16,988 nucleotides of DNA from Zoogloeaceae bacterium (lineage in GTDB: Bacteria > Pseudomonadota > Gammaproteobacteria > Burkholderiales > Rhodocyclaceae): NCBI GenBank assembly GCA_031273145.1, contig JAISSL010000118.1:1-16988 (forward strand), written 5' to 3'. This document shows, piece after piece, positions 6,447-13,777 of the stretch. Position numbers and translations under genes: made by a program. The notes below the pieces were generated by a model. That model did not search any database and had not been told where the DNA came from. It was given only the letters and a program-made list of their open reading frames with translations. Position 1 is the stretch's first letter, and every line of letters begins with the position of its first letter.

Positions 6447-8081
6447 ATGAGTACCGAACGGGAATCCATGGAATACGACGTTGTTGTTGTAGGAGCCGGG
6501 CTTGCCGGACTTTCTGCGGCGATTCGTTTCAAACAGATGGCCGTGGCGGCAGGCAAGGAATTGTCTGTCTGTATTCTTGAGAAGGGATCGGAAGTTGGCG
6601 CGCACATTTTGTCGGGTGCCTGCTTTGAGCCGACCGCGCTGACGGAACTGTTCCCGGACTGGAAGGAAAAGGGCGCGCCGCTTAACGTCCCGGTCATTGA
6701 TGACAATTTCCTTTTCTTTACCGAGAAGCGCGCCATCAAGATGCCCACGCCGCCGCAGATGCACAATGAGGGGAACTACATCATCAGCATGGCGAACCTG
6801 TGCCGCTGGCTGGGTGAACAGGCCGAGGCGCTGGGGGTGGAAATCTATCCGGGGTTTGCCGCCGCAGAGATTCTGTACGATGCCGATGGCAGCGTGCGGG
6901 GCGTGGCGACGGGCGACATGGGGATTGGCAAGGATGGACAAAAGACTGCCAATTATCAGCCGGGGATGGAACTTCTGGCGAAACAGACCGTCTTTTCCGA
7001 AGGCTGTCGCGGTTCGCTGACCCAGGAACTTTTCGAGCGGTACGATTTGCGAAAAGGGGTTGAGCCGCAAACCTATGGGGTTGGCATCAAGGAAATCTGG
7101 GAAGTAGAGCCATCCAAGCACAAGGCGGGCAAGCTCACGCACACCATTGGCTGGCCGCTGGATACCGAAACCTATGGGGGTTCCGCGCTTTATCACATGG
7201 AGAACAACCAGATTGCCATCATGGTTGTGGTGGGGCTGGATCACAAGAATCCGTGGCTTTCTCCCTTTGATGAATTCCAGCGTTTCAAGACGCATCCGGC
7301 CATTCGTTCGCTGCTTGAAGGCGGGCGGCGTCTTGCCTATGGCGCGCGCACGCTTTCGGAGGGCGGTTATCAGGCCATTCCCAAAGTGACTTTCCCCGGC
7401 GGGGTGCTTGTGGGCGATACGGCGGGATTCCTGGACGTGCCCAAAATCAAGGGCGGACATACCGCGATGAAGTCCGGCATTCTTGCGGCGGAAGCCATTT
7501 TCGAGAACCTCACGCAGGAAAATCCGGCGAAGGAAGTCACGGCCTATACGGACAAGTTGAAGGCAAGCTGGATTTGGAAAGACCTGTACAAGGCGCGCAA
7601 CATCCGCCCCGGATTCCATTGGGGGATATGGTTGGGTCTGGTCATTGCGGGTCTGGAGACGGCGCTGTTCGGGCGCACGCCTTGGACTTTCCGTATCCAT
7701 CCCGACCATGAAGAGTTGAAGGACAAGAACGCCTATCCGAAGATTGACTATCCCAAGCCGGATGGCGTGATTACCTTCGACCGTCTTTCTTCGATTTTCC
7801 TGGCGAGTGTCAATCATGAGGAAAACCAGCGTTGCCACTTGCGTTTGCGGGATGAGGCGAAGGCGATTGAGGTCAATTACAAGCAGTATGCTTCGCCGGA
7901 AACACGCTACTGTCCGGCGGGCGTGTATGAGATTCTGGGCGAGGAGGAGGGCAAGCCGCGCTTGCAGATCAACGCGCAGAACTGTCTGCACTGCAAGACC
8001 TGCGACATCAAGGACCCGACCCAGAATATCCAGTGGACGGTGCCGGAAGGCGGCGGCGGGCCAAACTATCCGAACATGTAG
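6447..8081 (+). CDS. Electron transfer flavoprotein:ubiquinone oxidoreductase
   Basis: A 544-aa membrane-associated FAD and 4Fe-4S enzyme that oxidises reduced ETF and reduces ubiquinone. Two ATGs are possible. The one at 6441 directly abuts GGGAG, whereas ATG 6447 sits 6 nt after GGGAG (6436-6440), so 6447 is chosen. Features: FAD dinucleotide motif VVVVGAGLAGL (12-22), the FAD/quinone region GGYQAIPKVTFPGG with GDTAGFLDVPKIKGG and TAMKSG after it, and a C-terminal ferredoxin-like domain. The cluster cysteines are C489 (CPAGVY), C513, C516 and C519 (CLHCKTC). All four cluster ligands and the flavin motif are intact and the length is normal. With etfBA and the acyl-CoA dehydrogenase it forms a complete acyl-CoA-to-quinone electron path. 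Confidence 0.95.
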   Translation: MSTERESMEYDVVVVGAGLAGLSAAIRFKQMAVAAGKELSVCILEKGSEVGAHILSGACFEPTALTELFPDWKEKGAPLNVPVIDDNFLFFTEKRAIKMPTPPQMHNEGNYIISMANLCRWLGEQAEALGVEIYPGFAAAEILYDADGSVRGVATGDMGIGKDGQKTANYQPGMELLAKQTVFSEGCRGSLTQELFERYDLRKGVEPQTYGVGIKEIWEVEPSKHKAGKLTHTIGWPLDTETYGGSALYHMENNQIAIMVVVGLDHKNPWLSPFDEFQRFKTHPAIRSLLEGGRRLAYGARTLSEGGYQAIPKVTFPGGVLVGDTAGFLDVPKIKGGHTAMKSGILAAEAIFENLTQENPAKEVTAYTDKLKASWIWKDLYKARNIRPGFHWGIWLGLVIAGLETALFGRTPWTFRIHPDHEELKDKNAYPKIDYPKPDGVITFDRLSSIFLASVNHEENQRCHLRLRDEAKAIEVNYKQYASPETRYCPAGVYEILGEEEGKPRLQINAQNCLHCKTCDIKDPTQNIQWTVPEGGGGPNYPNM

Positions 8082-8111
8082 GCAGTGGGAGACATGTTTT
8101 GGATGAGGTAC

Positions 8112-8146
8112 AAAGGGAAGGGAGAATGCCCCTTCCCTTTTATTTT
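8112..8146 (+). terminator. Rho-independent terminator after ETF-QO
   Basis: An 11-bp perfect stem AAAGGGAAGGG/CCCTTCCCTTT (8112-8122 with 8130-8140), 7-nt loop, then TATTTT. It ends the etf block. Confidence 0.85.
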
Positions 8147-8176
8147 CAAGTTTAATTTCAATTCAGGCGGCATCGT

Positions 8177-8611
8177 ATGAGGGTTAAAAAAATGAAACGC
8201 AATCTTATGGATTTTTTCCTGCCCTGCCGAAAGTGGCTTATCGTGGCGCTCCTCGTCACGAACCTGAGTGGCTGCGCGTCATTTCGTGGTCATGATCGTG
8301 GTTATGAAACATTCAAGGTGACGATGGCTTCATTGGCGCTTCCATTAATACCGGTTATGATAGTTGTACAGCTAACTGGAAACATACTCCTTGCGCTCGG
8401 CGTTGAGGAAACAGTTACTTTTCGGAGGGTGGTGATGGCGCCATTATGGGTGCCAGTGGTAGCAGTTTGGGTGCCATTACTAGCAGTTGTGACCGTTGTA
8501 GAGGGAACTGCAAACACACTTGAAAAAATTGCTGAAACGCCAGGGCGGATAAAAGAGAAGAGAGCAAAACAAGCCACACTTCGGAAAAATCGAGCCGCAC
8601 CCAGCCGTTAA
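8177..8611 (+). CDS. Putative lipoprotein of unknown function
   Basis: 144 aa with a basic N-terminus, a hydrophobic stretch (KWLIVALLVTNLSGC) and a lipobox LSGC, so it is probably lipid-modified and anchored in the inner or outer membrane. After the cysteine come about 20 polar residues, then two strongly hydrophobic segments (ASLALPLIPVMIVVQLTG and MAPLWVPVVAVWVPLLAVV) and a Lys/Arg-rich tail. Two hydrophobic segments after a lipobox are unusual and suggest membrane-embedded hairpins. Alternative start: ATG 8192, five codons in, has GAGGG at 8-nt spacing, while ATG 8177 has AGGCGG at 6 nt; both keep the lipobox. Base composition is more AT-rich than its neighbours. I do not recognise the family. 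Confidence 0.65.
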   Translation: MRVKKMKRNLMDFFLPCRKWLIVALLVTNLSGCASFRGHDRGYETFKVTMASLALPLIPVMIVVQLTGNILLALGVEETVTFRRVVMAPLWVPVVAVWVPLLAVVTVVEGTANTLEKIAETPGRIKEKRAKQATLRKNRAAPSR

Positions 8612-8656
8612 AATCCTGCTTAAAGCCCCTTTGAACCACCTTCAAGAAAGTTTGGC

Positions 8657-8685
8657 TTGCATTGTACAGGAAAACTTCCTATGAT
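8657..8685 (+). promoter_or_regulatory. Promoter-like sequence before the tRNA-like element
   Basis: TTGCAT (8657-8662), 17-nt spacer, TATGAT (8680-8685). The -10 is a 5/6 match and the -35 is poor. The predicted start is about 8692, a few bases before the 5' end of the tRNA-like fold at 8697. Confidence 0.35.
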
Positions 8686-8696
8686 GATTGTGAGAG

Positions 8697-8774
8697 GGGC
8701 GGGTAGCGTCAGAATAGGTATGTTGTATGCGGGAAACCGCAGGCATGATGGGGTTCGAATCCCACGCCCGCCCA
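8697..8774 (+). ncRNA. tRNA-like structured element (not a canonical tRNA)
   Basis: The ends form a 7-bp acceptor-like stem GGGCGGG (8697-8703)/CCCGCCC (8767-8773), extendable by a T-G pair, followed by A8774. A TTCGAAT loop (8754-8760) sits where a T-loop belongs, on an imperfect stem TGGG(G)/CCCA. T8 and A9 equivalents, and a D-arm-like GCGT-10 nt-ATGT with GG in the loop, follow the 5' stem. Where the anticodon arm should be there is a 5-bp hairpin TGCGG-GAAA-CCGCA (8728-8741) with a GNRA tetraloop, so there is no 7-nt anticodon loop. There is no encoded CCA. It could be a decayed tRNA, a tRNA-derived small RNA or a chance structure. Confidence 0.35.
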
Positions 8775-8777
8775 CCC

Positions 8778-8957
8778 TCATCCATTGAGTAGCACATAGC
8801 GTTTGTCCTTTTCAATATTACTGACTTCCACACGCCCGCCAGTCTTGATGTAGTTTGCGAACTTCTCCTGTGTCACGGAATGGACATGGAAGTGTAATAG
8901 TCCCGTCACCAAGCTACGGAATAATCCTTTCCCGACCGAGCCGCCCTCACTGTTCAT
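8778..8957 (-). CDS. Short ORF, 59 aa, possible gene remnant
   Basis: ATG at 8957-8955 to TGA at 8780-8778. The C-terminal half (VTQEKFANYIKTGG, then RVEVSNIEKDKRYVLLNG) has a natural protein-like composition, with alternating charged and hydrophobic residues. The first half (MNSEGGSVGKGLFRS, LVTGLLHFHVHS) overlaps the Pho-box-like array on the opposite strand and has no good ribosome binding site. The best reading is the 3' remnant of an older gene, or a small protein starting at an internal GTG (8875). I do not recognise the family. The stop lies directly beside the tRNA-like element. Confidence 0.3.
   Translation of the reverse strand: MNSEGGSVGKGLFRSLVTGLLHFHVHSVTQEKFANYIKTGGRVEVSNIEKDKRYVLLNG
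8870..8925 (+). promoter_or_regulatory. Pho-box-like array and promoter of the phn operon
   Basis: Four 7-mers in exact 11-bp phase: GTGTCAC (8870), TGGACAT (8881), GTGTAAT (8892), CCGTCAC (8903), resembling the PhoB half-site CTGTCAT repeated every 11 bp. A -10-like AATAAT (8920-8925) follows 10 nt after the last repeat, the geometry of PhoB-dependent promoters where the Pho box replaces the -35. It would give a leader of about 70 nt to phnG. The same pattern precedes phnC. Confidence 0.6.
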
Positions 8958-8999
8958 CCCATTTCGGCGGCTTGGGCATCATCAATCACAAGGGAAAGT

Positions 9000-9527
9000 A
9001 TGCCGCAGACTTTTCAGGAAGCCGGAGCCGGTGCTCGAAGCACCGCGCCGGGTATGCCACAAGAAAAAACGCAGGTTGACCGAAAACGCCGCATGGCCGC
9101 GCTGGCCTTTGCGGATGAAGCCACGCTTGAGGCCGAAGCTGCAAGGCTTGCCGATGCCTTTTCCTACACCTTTCTTCGCCGTCCCGAAGCGGGGTTGGTG
9201 ATGCTGGAAGGGCGGGCGGGAAATTCCGGGCAACGCTTCAACGTGGGCGAGATGCTCGTCACCCGTTGCGTGGTGCGCCTTGAGCCGCAAGGCAGCGGCA
9301 CGGCGACGGAAGGGTACGCCTTCATTCAGGGCAACCGTCCGCGCCATGCGGAACTGGCCGCCCTGTTCGATGCCCTGCTGCAACAGGCGGATTGGGCGGA
9401 ATCGCTGGATCGCTCGCTGATTGCGCCCCTCATGGCTCGCCGCGCAGCCACCTTGAAAAAACGCGCGGAAGAAACGGCGCCGACCAAGGTTGATTTCTTC
9501 ACGCTGGCGCGGGGGGAGGACGAATGA
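9000..9527 (+). CDS. phnG: Carbon-phosphorus lyase core subunit PhnG
   Basis: A 175-aa subunit of the PhnGHIJ core complex. With PhnI it takes part in coupling the phosphonate to ATP-derived ribose (nucleosidase/ribosyl transfer step) in the cytoplasm. The conserved core begins at RKRRMAALAFAD (about residue 28) and continues through GLVMLEGRAGNSGQRFNVGEMLVTRC, split here by its GR turn, and EGYAFIQGNRPRHAELAALFDALLQ. The C-terminus TKVDFFTLARGEDE is typical. ATG 9000 has AGGGA 4 nt upstream. ATG 9054 would be closer to the usual PhnG length but lacks a binding site. It is the first gene of the operon and overlaps phnH by 4 bp. Confidence 0.93.
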   Translation: MPQTFQEAGAGARSTAPGMPQEKTQVDRKRRMAALAFADEATLEAEAARLADAFSYTFLRRPEAGLVMLEGRAGNSGQRFNVGEMLVTRCVVRLEPQGSGTATEGYAFIQGNRPRHAELAALFDALLQQADWAESLDRSLIAPLMARRAATLKKRAEETAPTKVDFFTLARGEDE

Positions 9528-10201
9528 GCGCGCTTTCTACCACGCCGGGTTTTGCCAATCCGGTGGAGGATGCCCAGGCGGTTTTTCGCGCGGCGCTGGA
9601 TGCGCTGGCAAGACCTGGCATTCCGGTTCCCTTGCCTGCCTTGCCGCCGCCGCTTGCCGCAAGCGGGCTTTCGCAAGGCATGTTGGCGCTGGCCTTGACC
9701 CTGTGCGACAACGATACCCCGCTCTGGCTGGATGCCGCCGCCGATACGCCGCAAATGCGTCACCATCTACGCTTTCATGCGGCCTCGCCTTTTGCGGAAA
9801 ATCCTATGGCTGCCACGTTCGCCTTCATCGCTCAACCGTTGGACATGCCGCGTCTGGATGCCTTCCATCCGGGGGAGACGAATTTCCCGGATCGTTCCGC
9901 GACGCTCATTATCAACGCGGATTTTTCCGAACACGATGGCGAAGCCCGCGAGCTAACCGGCCCCGGCGTGAAAGGCAATGACCAGGGACACTGGCAGGGC
10001 TTTTCGGTTGCCGGCCTGCCGCTCTGGTTCTGGGAGAACTGGGAAGCCAACCATGCCGCCTATCCCTTGGGCGTGGATGTCATTTTCGTGGAATCCAGCC
10101 GCCACGCTTCCGGCGCGGCGCAAGTCCGTTTGCTGGGGCTGCCCCGGACGGCGCGGGTCAGGGAAAAAACCGTCTCGCAGGAGCAACCGCCATGTACGTA
10201 G
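9524..10201 (+). CDS. phnH: Carbon-phosphorus lyase core subunit PhnH
   Basis: A 225-aa core subunit, structurally related to PLP-dependent transferases but without cofactor, that contributes to the PhnGHIJ complex. Recognisable segments: PGFANPVEDAQAVFRAALDA and LARPG at the N-terminus, LTLCDNDTPLWL near 60, and PLGVDVIFVESS followed by LLGLPRTARV near the C-terminus. It starts within the phnG stop (ATGA overlap) and its end overlaps phnI by 10 bp. It is somewhat longer than the E. coli protein (about 194 aa), mainly through a short C-terminal tail. Confidence 0.93.
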   Translation: MSALSTTPGFANPVEDAQAVFRAALDALARPGIPVPLPALPPPLAASGLSQGMLALALTLCDNDTPLWLDAAADTPQMRHHLRFHAASPFAENPMAATFAFIAQPLDMPRLDAFHPGETNFPDRSATLIINADFSEHDGEARELTGPGVKGNDQGHWQGFSVAGLPLWFWENWEANHAAYPLGVDVIFVESSRHASGAAQVRLLGLPRTARVREKTVSQEQPPCT

Positions 10202-11301
10202 CCGTCAAGGGAGGCGAAAAGGCGATACGAAACGCGCATCGCCTGCTGGCCGAAAAGCGCCGGGGATGCCCCGACGTGCCGGAAGTGGAAATCGCCCAGA
10301 TTCGGGAACAACTCTCCCTCGCCGTAGACCGGGTGATGGCGGAAGGCTCGCTCTACGACCGCGACCTTGCCGCCCTTGCCGTCAAGCAGGCCAGAGGCGA
10401 TCTGGTGGAAGCTATTTTCTTGTTACGCGCCTATCGCACCACGCTGCCGCGCTTCGGCAGTTCGCAGCCGGTAGATACGGCTGCCATGCAGGTTCGCCGT
10501 CGCATTTCGGCCACCTACAAGGATATTCCGGGCGGGCAGGTACTTGGACCAACGTTTGACTACACGCACCGCCTGCTCGATACCGATCTGGCGATGCCTG
10601 CCGATACCGACTTAGCCAGCTCTGCCGTTTCGGAAGCGTTGCAGAAGAATGAACCCTCGGCTTCGTTTTCCGGTCTTTGCCCGAAGGTGCTTTCCTTTCT
10701 GGAACAGGAGGGCTTGCTGTCGCCGGAGGTCGGCACGGACGTGCCTCCCGGCGATCTCACCCGGCAACCGCTGGAACTGCCCGCCGAGCGCGATGTCCGC
10801 CTGCAAAATCTGGCGCGCGCCGATGAGGGGATGCTTCTGGCGCTGGCCTATTCCACCCAGCGCGGTTTTGGCGGCACGCACCCTTTCGCGGGCGAAATTC
10901 GCATGGGCGAGGTGGAAGTCTTTTTCACGCCGGAAGAGTTGGGTTTTCCGGTCGTCGTGGGCGAAGTCACATTGACCGAGTGCGAGAGCGTCAATCAGTT
11001 CGTCGGCGGCAAGGGGCGTCCGGCTACCTTTACCAGAGGCTACGGGCTGGTGTTCGGCGAAAACGAGCGCAAGGCCATCAGCATGGCGCTGGTGGATCGG
11101 GCGCTTCGCTGCGGCGAATACGACGAAGAAGCGCGCGGCCCGGCGCAGAACGCGGAATTCGTGCTCTACCACAGCGACAACGTGGAAGCCTCCGGCTTTT
11201 TGCAACACCTGAAACTGCCGCACTACGTCGACTTCCAGGCGGATTTGTCGCTCGTGCGCGCCCTGCGCCGCAAGGCGGAAAAGGAATCCAACGATGCCTG
11301 A
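10192..11301 (+). CDS. phnI: Carbon-phosphorus lyase core subunit PhnI
   Basis: A 369-aa subunit that, with PhnG, H and L, displaces adenine from ATP to make alpha-D-ribose 1-phosphonate 5-triphosphate. It has nucleosidase activity alone. The N-terminus MYVAVKGGEKAI is nearly invariant in the family, followed by QLSLAVDRVMAEGSLYDRDL, VEAIFLLRAYRTTLPR, RRRISATYKDIPGGQVLGPT and FDYTHRLLDTDL. An AGGAG-type site precedes the ATG inside the end of phnH, so translation is coupled. The length is close to the E. coli protein (354 aa). It overlaps phnJ by 8 bp. Confidence 0.95.
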   Translation: MYVAVKGGEKAIRNAHRLLAEKRRGCPDVPEVEIAQIREQLSLAVDRVMAEGSLYDRDLAALAVKQARGDLVEAIFLLRAYRTTLPRFGSSQPVDTAAMQVRRRISATYKDIPGGQVLGPTFDYTHRLLDTDLAMPADTDLASSAVSEALQKNEPSASFSGLCPKVLSFLEQEGLLSPEVGTDVPPGDLTRQPLELPAERDVRLQNLARADEGMLLALAYSTQRGFGGTHPFAGEIRMGEVEVFFTPEELGFPVVVGEVTLTECESVNQFVGGKGRPATFTRGYGLVFGENERKAISMALVDRALRCGEYDEEARGPAQNAEFVLYHSDNVEASGFLQHLKLPHYVDFQADLSLVRALRRKAEKESNDA

Positions 11302-12148
11302 AAAAGCCGTTTCCTACAACTTCGCCTATCTGGACGAGCAGACGAAGCGGATGATTCGCCGCGCCATTTTGAAGGCGGTTGCCATTCCCGGCTATCAGGT
11401 GCCTTTTGGCGGACGGGAAATGCCCATGCCGTATGGCTGGGGCACGGGCGGCATTCAGGTGAGCGCCGCCATTCTGGGTCGGAAAGACATCTTCAAGGTC
11501 ATCGACCAGGGGTCGGACGACACCACCAATGCCGTTTCCATCCGTGCCTTTTTTGGTCGTGTCGCCGGGGTTCGCACGACGACCGTGACCGAAGAGGCCG
11601 ACATCATCCAGACCCGGCATCGCATCCCGGAACAACCCTTGCGGGAAGGGCAGATCATGGTCTATCAGGTGCCCATCCCGGAGCCGCTGCGCTGGATGGA
11701 ACCGAGCGAGGCGGAAACCCGCACCATGCACGGGCTGGAAGAATACGGCGTCATGCACGTCAAGCTCTATGAGGACATCGCCCGGCACGGGGAGATTGCC
11801 ACGAGCTTCGATTATCCGGTGCTCGTCCATCATCGCTATGTGATGAGTCCCTCGCCCTTGCCGAAGTTCGACAATCCCAAAATGAACCAGTGTCCGGCGC
11901 TGCAACTCTTCGGCGCGGGGCGTGAAAAACGCATCTACGCCATCCCGCCCTATACCGCCGTCACAAGTCTGGATTTCGAGGACTACCCGTTTGCGGTACA
12001 GCACTGGGATGCGCCCTGCGCCATCTGCGGCGCAACCGACAGCTATCTCGATGAAATCATTACCGACGACAAAGGCGGGCGCATGTTCGTCTGTTCCGAC
12101 ACGGATTTTTGCGCGCGCCACAAAACTGAACAAAGGAGTACGCCATGA
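11294..12148 (+). CDS. phnJ: Carbon-phosphorus lyase catalytic subunit PhnJ
   Basis: A 284-aa radical SAM enzyme that cleaves the C-P bond of ribose 1-phosphonate 5-phosphate, releasing an alkane (methane from methylphosphonate) and a cyclic phosphate. The unusual Cys pattern C-X2-C-X21-C-X5-C is exact: C242, C245 and C267 for the 4Fe-4S cluster and C273 for the active-site thiyl. Gly33 (in AIPGYQVPFGG) matches the glycyl-radical site, Gly32 in E. coli. Other conserved stretches are MPMPYGWGTGGIQ (43-55) and DQGSDDTTNAVSIR (71-84). All catalytic residues are intact, so the enzyme should be active if SAM, PhnG-I and PhnK are supplied. It overlaps phnK by 4 bp. Confidence 0.97.
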   Translation: MPEKAVSYNFAYLDEQTKRMIRRAILKAVAIPGYQVPFGGREMPMPYGWGTGGIQVSAAILGRKDIFKVIDQGSDDTTNAVSIRAFFGRVAGVRTTTVTEEADIIQTRHRIPEQPLREGQIMVYQVPIPEPLRWMEPSEAETRTMHGLEEYGVMHVKLYEDIARHGEIATSFDYPVLVHHRYVMSPSPLPKFDNPKMNQCPALQLFGAGREKRIYAIPPYTAVTSLDFEDYPFAVQHWDAPCAICGATDSYLDEIITDDKGGRMFVCSDTDFCARHKTEQRSTP

Positions 12149-13011
12149 CGGCAGCCCAGGCAGCTACACAACGCGCTTTTGCGACGGATGCGCCGATTCC
12201 CATGCACATCCTGCCCGTCGACGTCGACGCGCTGGATGCGGAACCGGCTCTTTTGAGCGTCCGTGGCGTTTCCCATTATTACGGTGAGCGGATGGGATGT
12301 CGCGACATCAACCTTGAACTGTGGCCGGGCGAGGTGCTGGGCATCGTGGGCGAATCCGGCTCCGGCAAAAGCACCTTGCTGAATCTGCTGGCCGGACGTT
12401 TTCCGCCTTCCGTCGGCAGCATTCTCTATCGGGATGGCGAAGGCGTTCTGCGCGACATCAACCGCCTTTCCGAAGCCGTGCGCCGCCGCCTGCTCCGCAC
12501 GGAATGGGGATTCGTGCATCAAAACCCGCGCGATGGTTTGCGGATGCGGGTCAGCGCGGGCGGCAACATCGGGGAACGGCTCATGGCCTGCGGCAGCCGG
12601 CATTACGGAAACATTCGCGGCACGGCGCTGGATTGGCTCTCACGGGTGGAAATCGCCGCCGACCGGGTGGATGACCGTCCCACTTCCTATTCCGGCGGGA
12701 TGCAGCAACGCCTGCAAATCGCCCGCAACCTTGTTTCCGCGCCGCGTCTGGTGTTCATGGACGAACCCACCGGCGGGCTGGATGTTTCCGTGCAGGCCAA
12801 GCTCCTGGATTTGCTGCGGCAACTGGTGCGGCAATTGGGATTATCGGTGGTGCTGGTCACGCACGATCTGGCGGTGGCAAGGCTGCTGGCGCATCGCCTG
12901 ATCGTCATGCGGCGCGGCGAGATTGTAGAGACCGGACTTTCCGATCAGGTGCTGGACGACCCGCAACATGCCTATACGCAGTTGCTGGTCTCTTCTATTT
13001 TGCAAGGGTGA
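12145..13011 (+). CDS. phnK: C-P lyase ABC-type ATPase PhnK
   Basis: A 288-aa ABC-family ATPase that binds the PhnGHIJ core rather than a permease and is needed for C-P lyase activity in vivo. Motifs: Walker A GESGSGKST (69-77), Q-loop Gln126 (FVHQNPRDGLRM, a PhnK-type motif), ABC signature YSGGMQQ (182-188), Walker B LVFMDEP (202-208), H-loop His240. ATG 12145 has AAAGGAG (12132-12138) at 6-nt spacing, so the first ~33 residues, absent from the 252-aa E. coli protein, are probably real. An ATG at 12202 would give a shorter protein but has no binding site. The start overlaps the phnJ stop. Confidence 0.93.
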   Translation: MTAAQAATQRAFATDAPIPMHILPVDVDALDAEPALLSVRGVSHYYGERMGCRDINLELWPGEVLGIVGESGSGKSTLLNLLAGRFPPSVGSILYRDGEGVLRDINRLSEAVRRRLLRTEWGFVHQNPRDGLRMRVSAGGNIGERLMACGSRHYGNIRGTALDWLSRVEIAADRVDDRPTSYSGGMQQRLQIARNLVSAPRLVFMDEPTGGLDVSVQAKLLDLLRQLVRQLGLSVVLVTHDLAVARLLAHRLIVMRRGEIVETGLSDQVLDDPQHAYTQLLVSSILQG

Positions 13012-13016
13012 GGAAC

Positions 13017-13757
13017 ATGAACATTGCCCATATTTCGTCCGCCATGCCCGACAAACGGGTTTTATCCGTGCGCGGGCTTTGCAAAACCTTTACCCTGCAT
13101 ACGCAGGGCGGAACCAGAATCGAAGCCTTTTCCGATCTGGATGTCGACGTGCGGGAAGGGGAATGCCTTGCCTTGCACGGCCCTTCCGGCGCGGGAAAAT
13201 CAACCCTGCTCCGTTCCCTGTACGCCAACTATAAACCCTGCGCCGGGAGCATTGTGGTGAACCACAAGGGAACCAGAGTGGATATGGCGACGGCTTCTCC
13301 GCGCGCGGTGCTGGCCGTCCGACATAGCACGATGGGCTACGTGAGCCAGTTTTTACGGGTCATCCCCCGCGTTTCCTGTCTGGACATCGTGGCGGAACGC
13401 TTGACCGCGCACGGCGAAGCGGAACAGAGCGCCCGCGAAAAGGCCAAGGAAATGCTCGCCCGTCTGCACATTCCCGAACGCCTCTGGAGGCTCGCCCCGG
13501 CCACCTTCTCCGGCGGCGAACAGCAACGGGTCAACATTGCGCGCGGATTCATCCGCCGCTATCCGGTCATGCTGCTGGATGAGCCGACCGCCTCGCTCGA
13601 CGCGGCCAACCGCAAGACCGTCGTCGCCTTGATCGAAGAAGCCAAGGCCGCCGGAGCGGCCATCGTCGGGATTTTTCACGATGAAGCCGTGCGCGACGCC
13701 GTGGCGGATCGGGTGTATGAACTGTTCCCGCAGGAAGTCGCGCCGTGCGCGGCCTGA
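13017..13757 (+). CDS. phnL: C-P lyase ABC-type ATPase PhnL
   Basis: A 246-aa second ABC ATPase of the C-P lyase machinery, associated with the PhnGHIJK complex. Motifs: Walker A GPSGAGKST (55-63), Q-loop in YVSQFLRVIPRVS (108-120, a PhnL hallmark), signature FSGGEQQ (164-170), Walker B VMLLDEP (184-190), H-loop His221. ATG 13017 is preferred over GTG 13008: AAGGG (13004-13008) is correctly spaced only for the ATG. It starts 5 bp after the phnK stop. Its end touches a possible ATG of phnN. Confidence 0.93.
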   Translation: MNIAHISSAMPDKRVLSVRGLCKTFTLHTQGGTRIEAFSDLDVDVREGECLALHGPSGAGKSTLLRSLYANYKPCAGSIVVNHKGTRVDMATASPRAVLAVRHSTMGYVSQFLRVIPRVSCLDIVAERLTAHGEAEQSAREKAKEMLARLHIPERLWRLAPATFSGGEQQRVNIARGFIRRYPVMLLDEPTASLDAANRKTVVALIEEAKAAGAAIVGIFHDEAVRDAVADRVYELFPQEVAPCAA

Positions 13758-13777
13758 TGGGCAGGGAGAACGACAGG

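Noticed and set aside
6384..7991. 535-codon open frame on the minus strand over ETF-QO
   Set aside because: Shadow of ETF-QO; no recognisable domain and no ribosome binding site.
8697..8774. Calling the tRNA-like element a functional tRNA
   Set aside because: There is no 7-nt anticodon loop with U33, the T-stem has an extra G, and no CCA is encoded.
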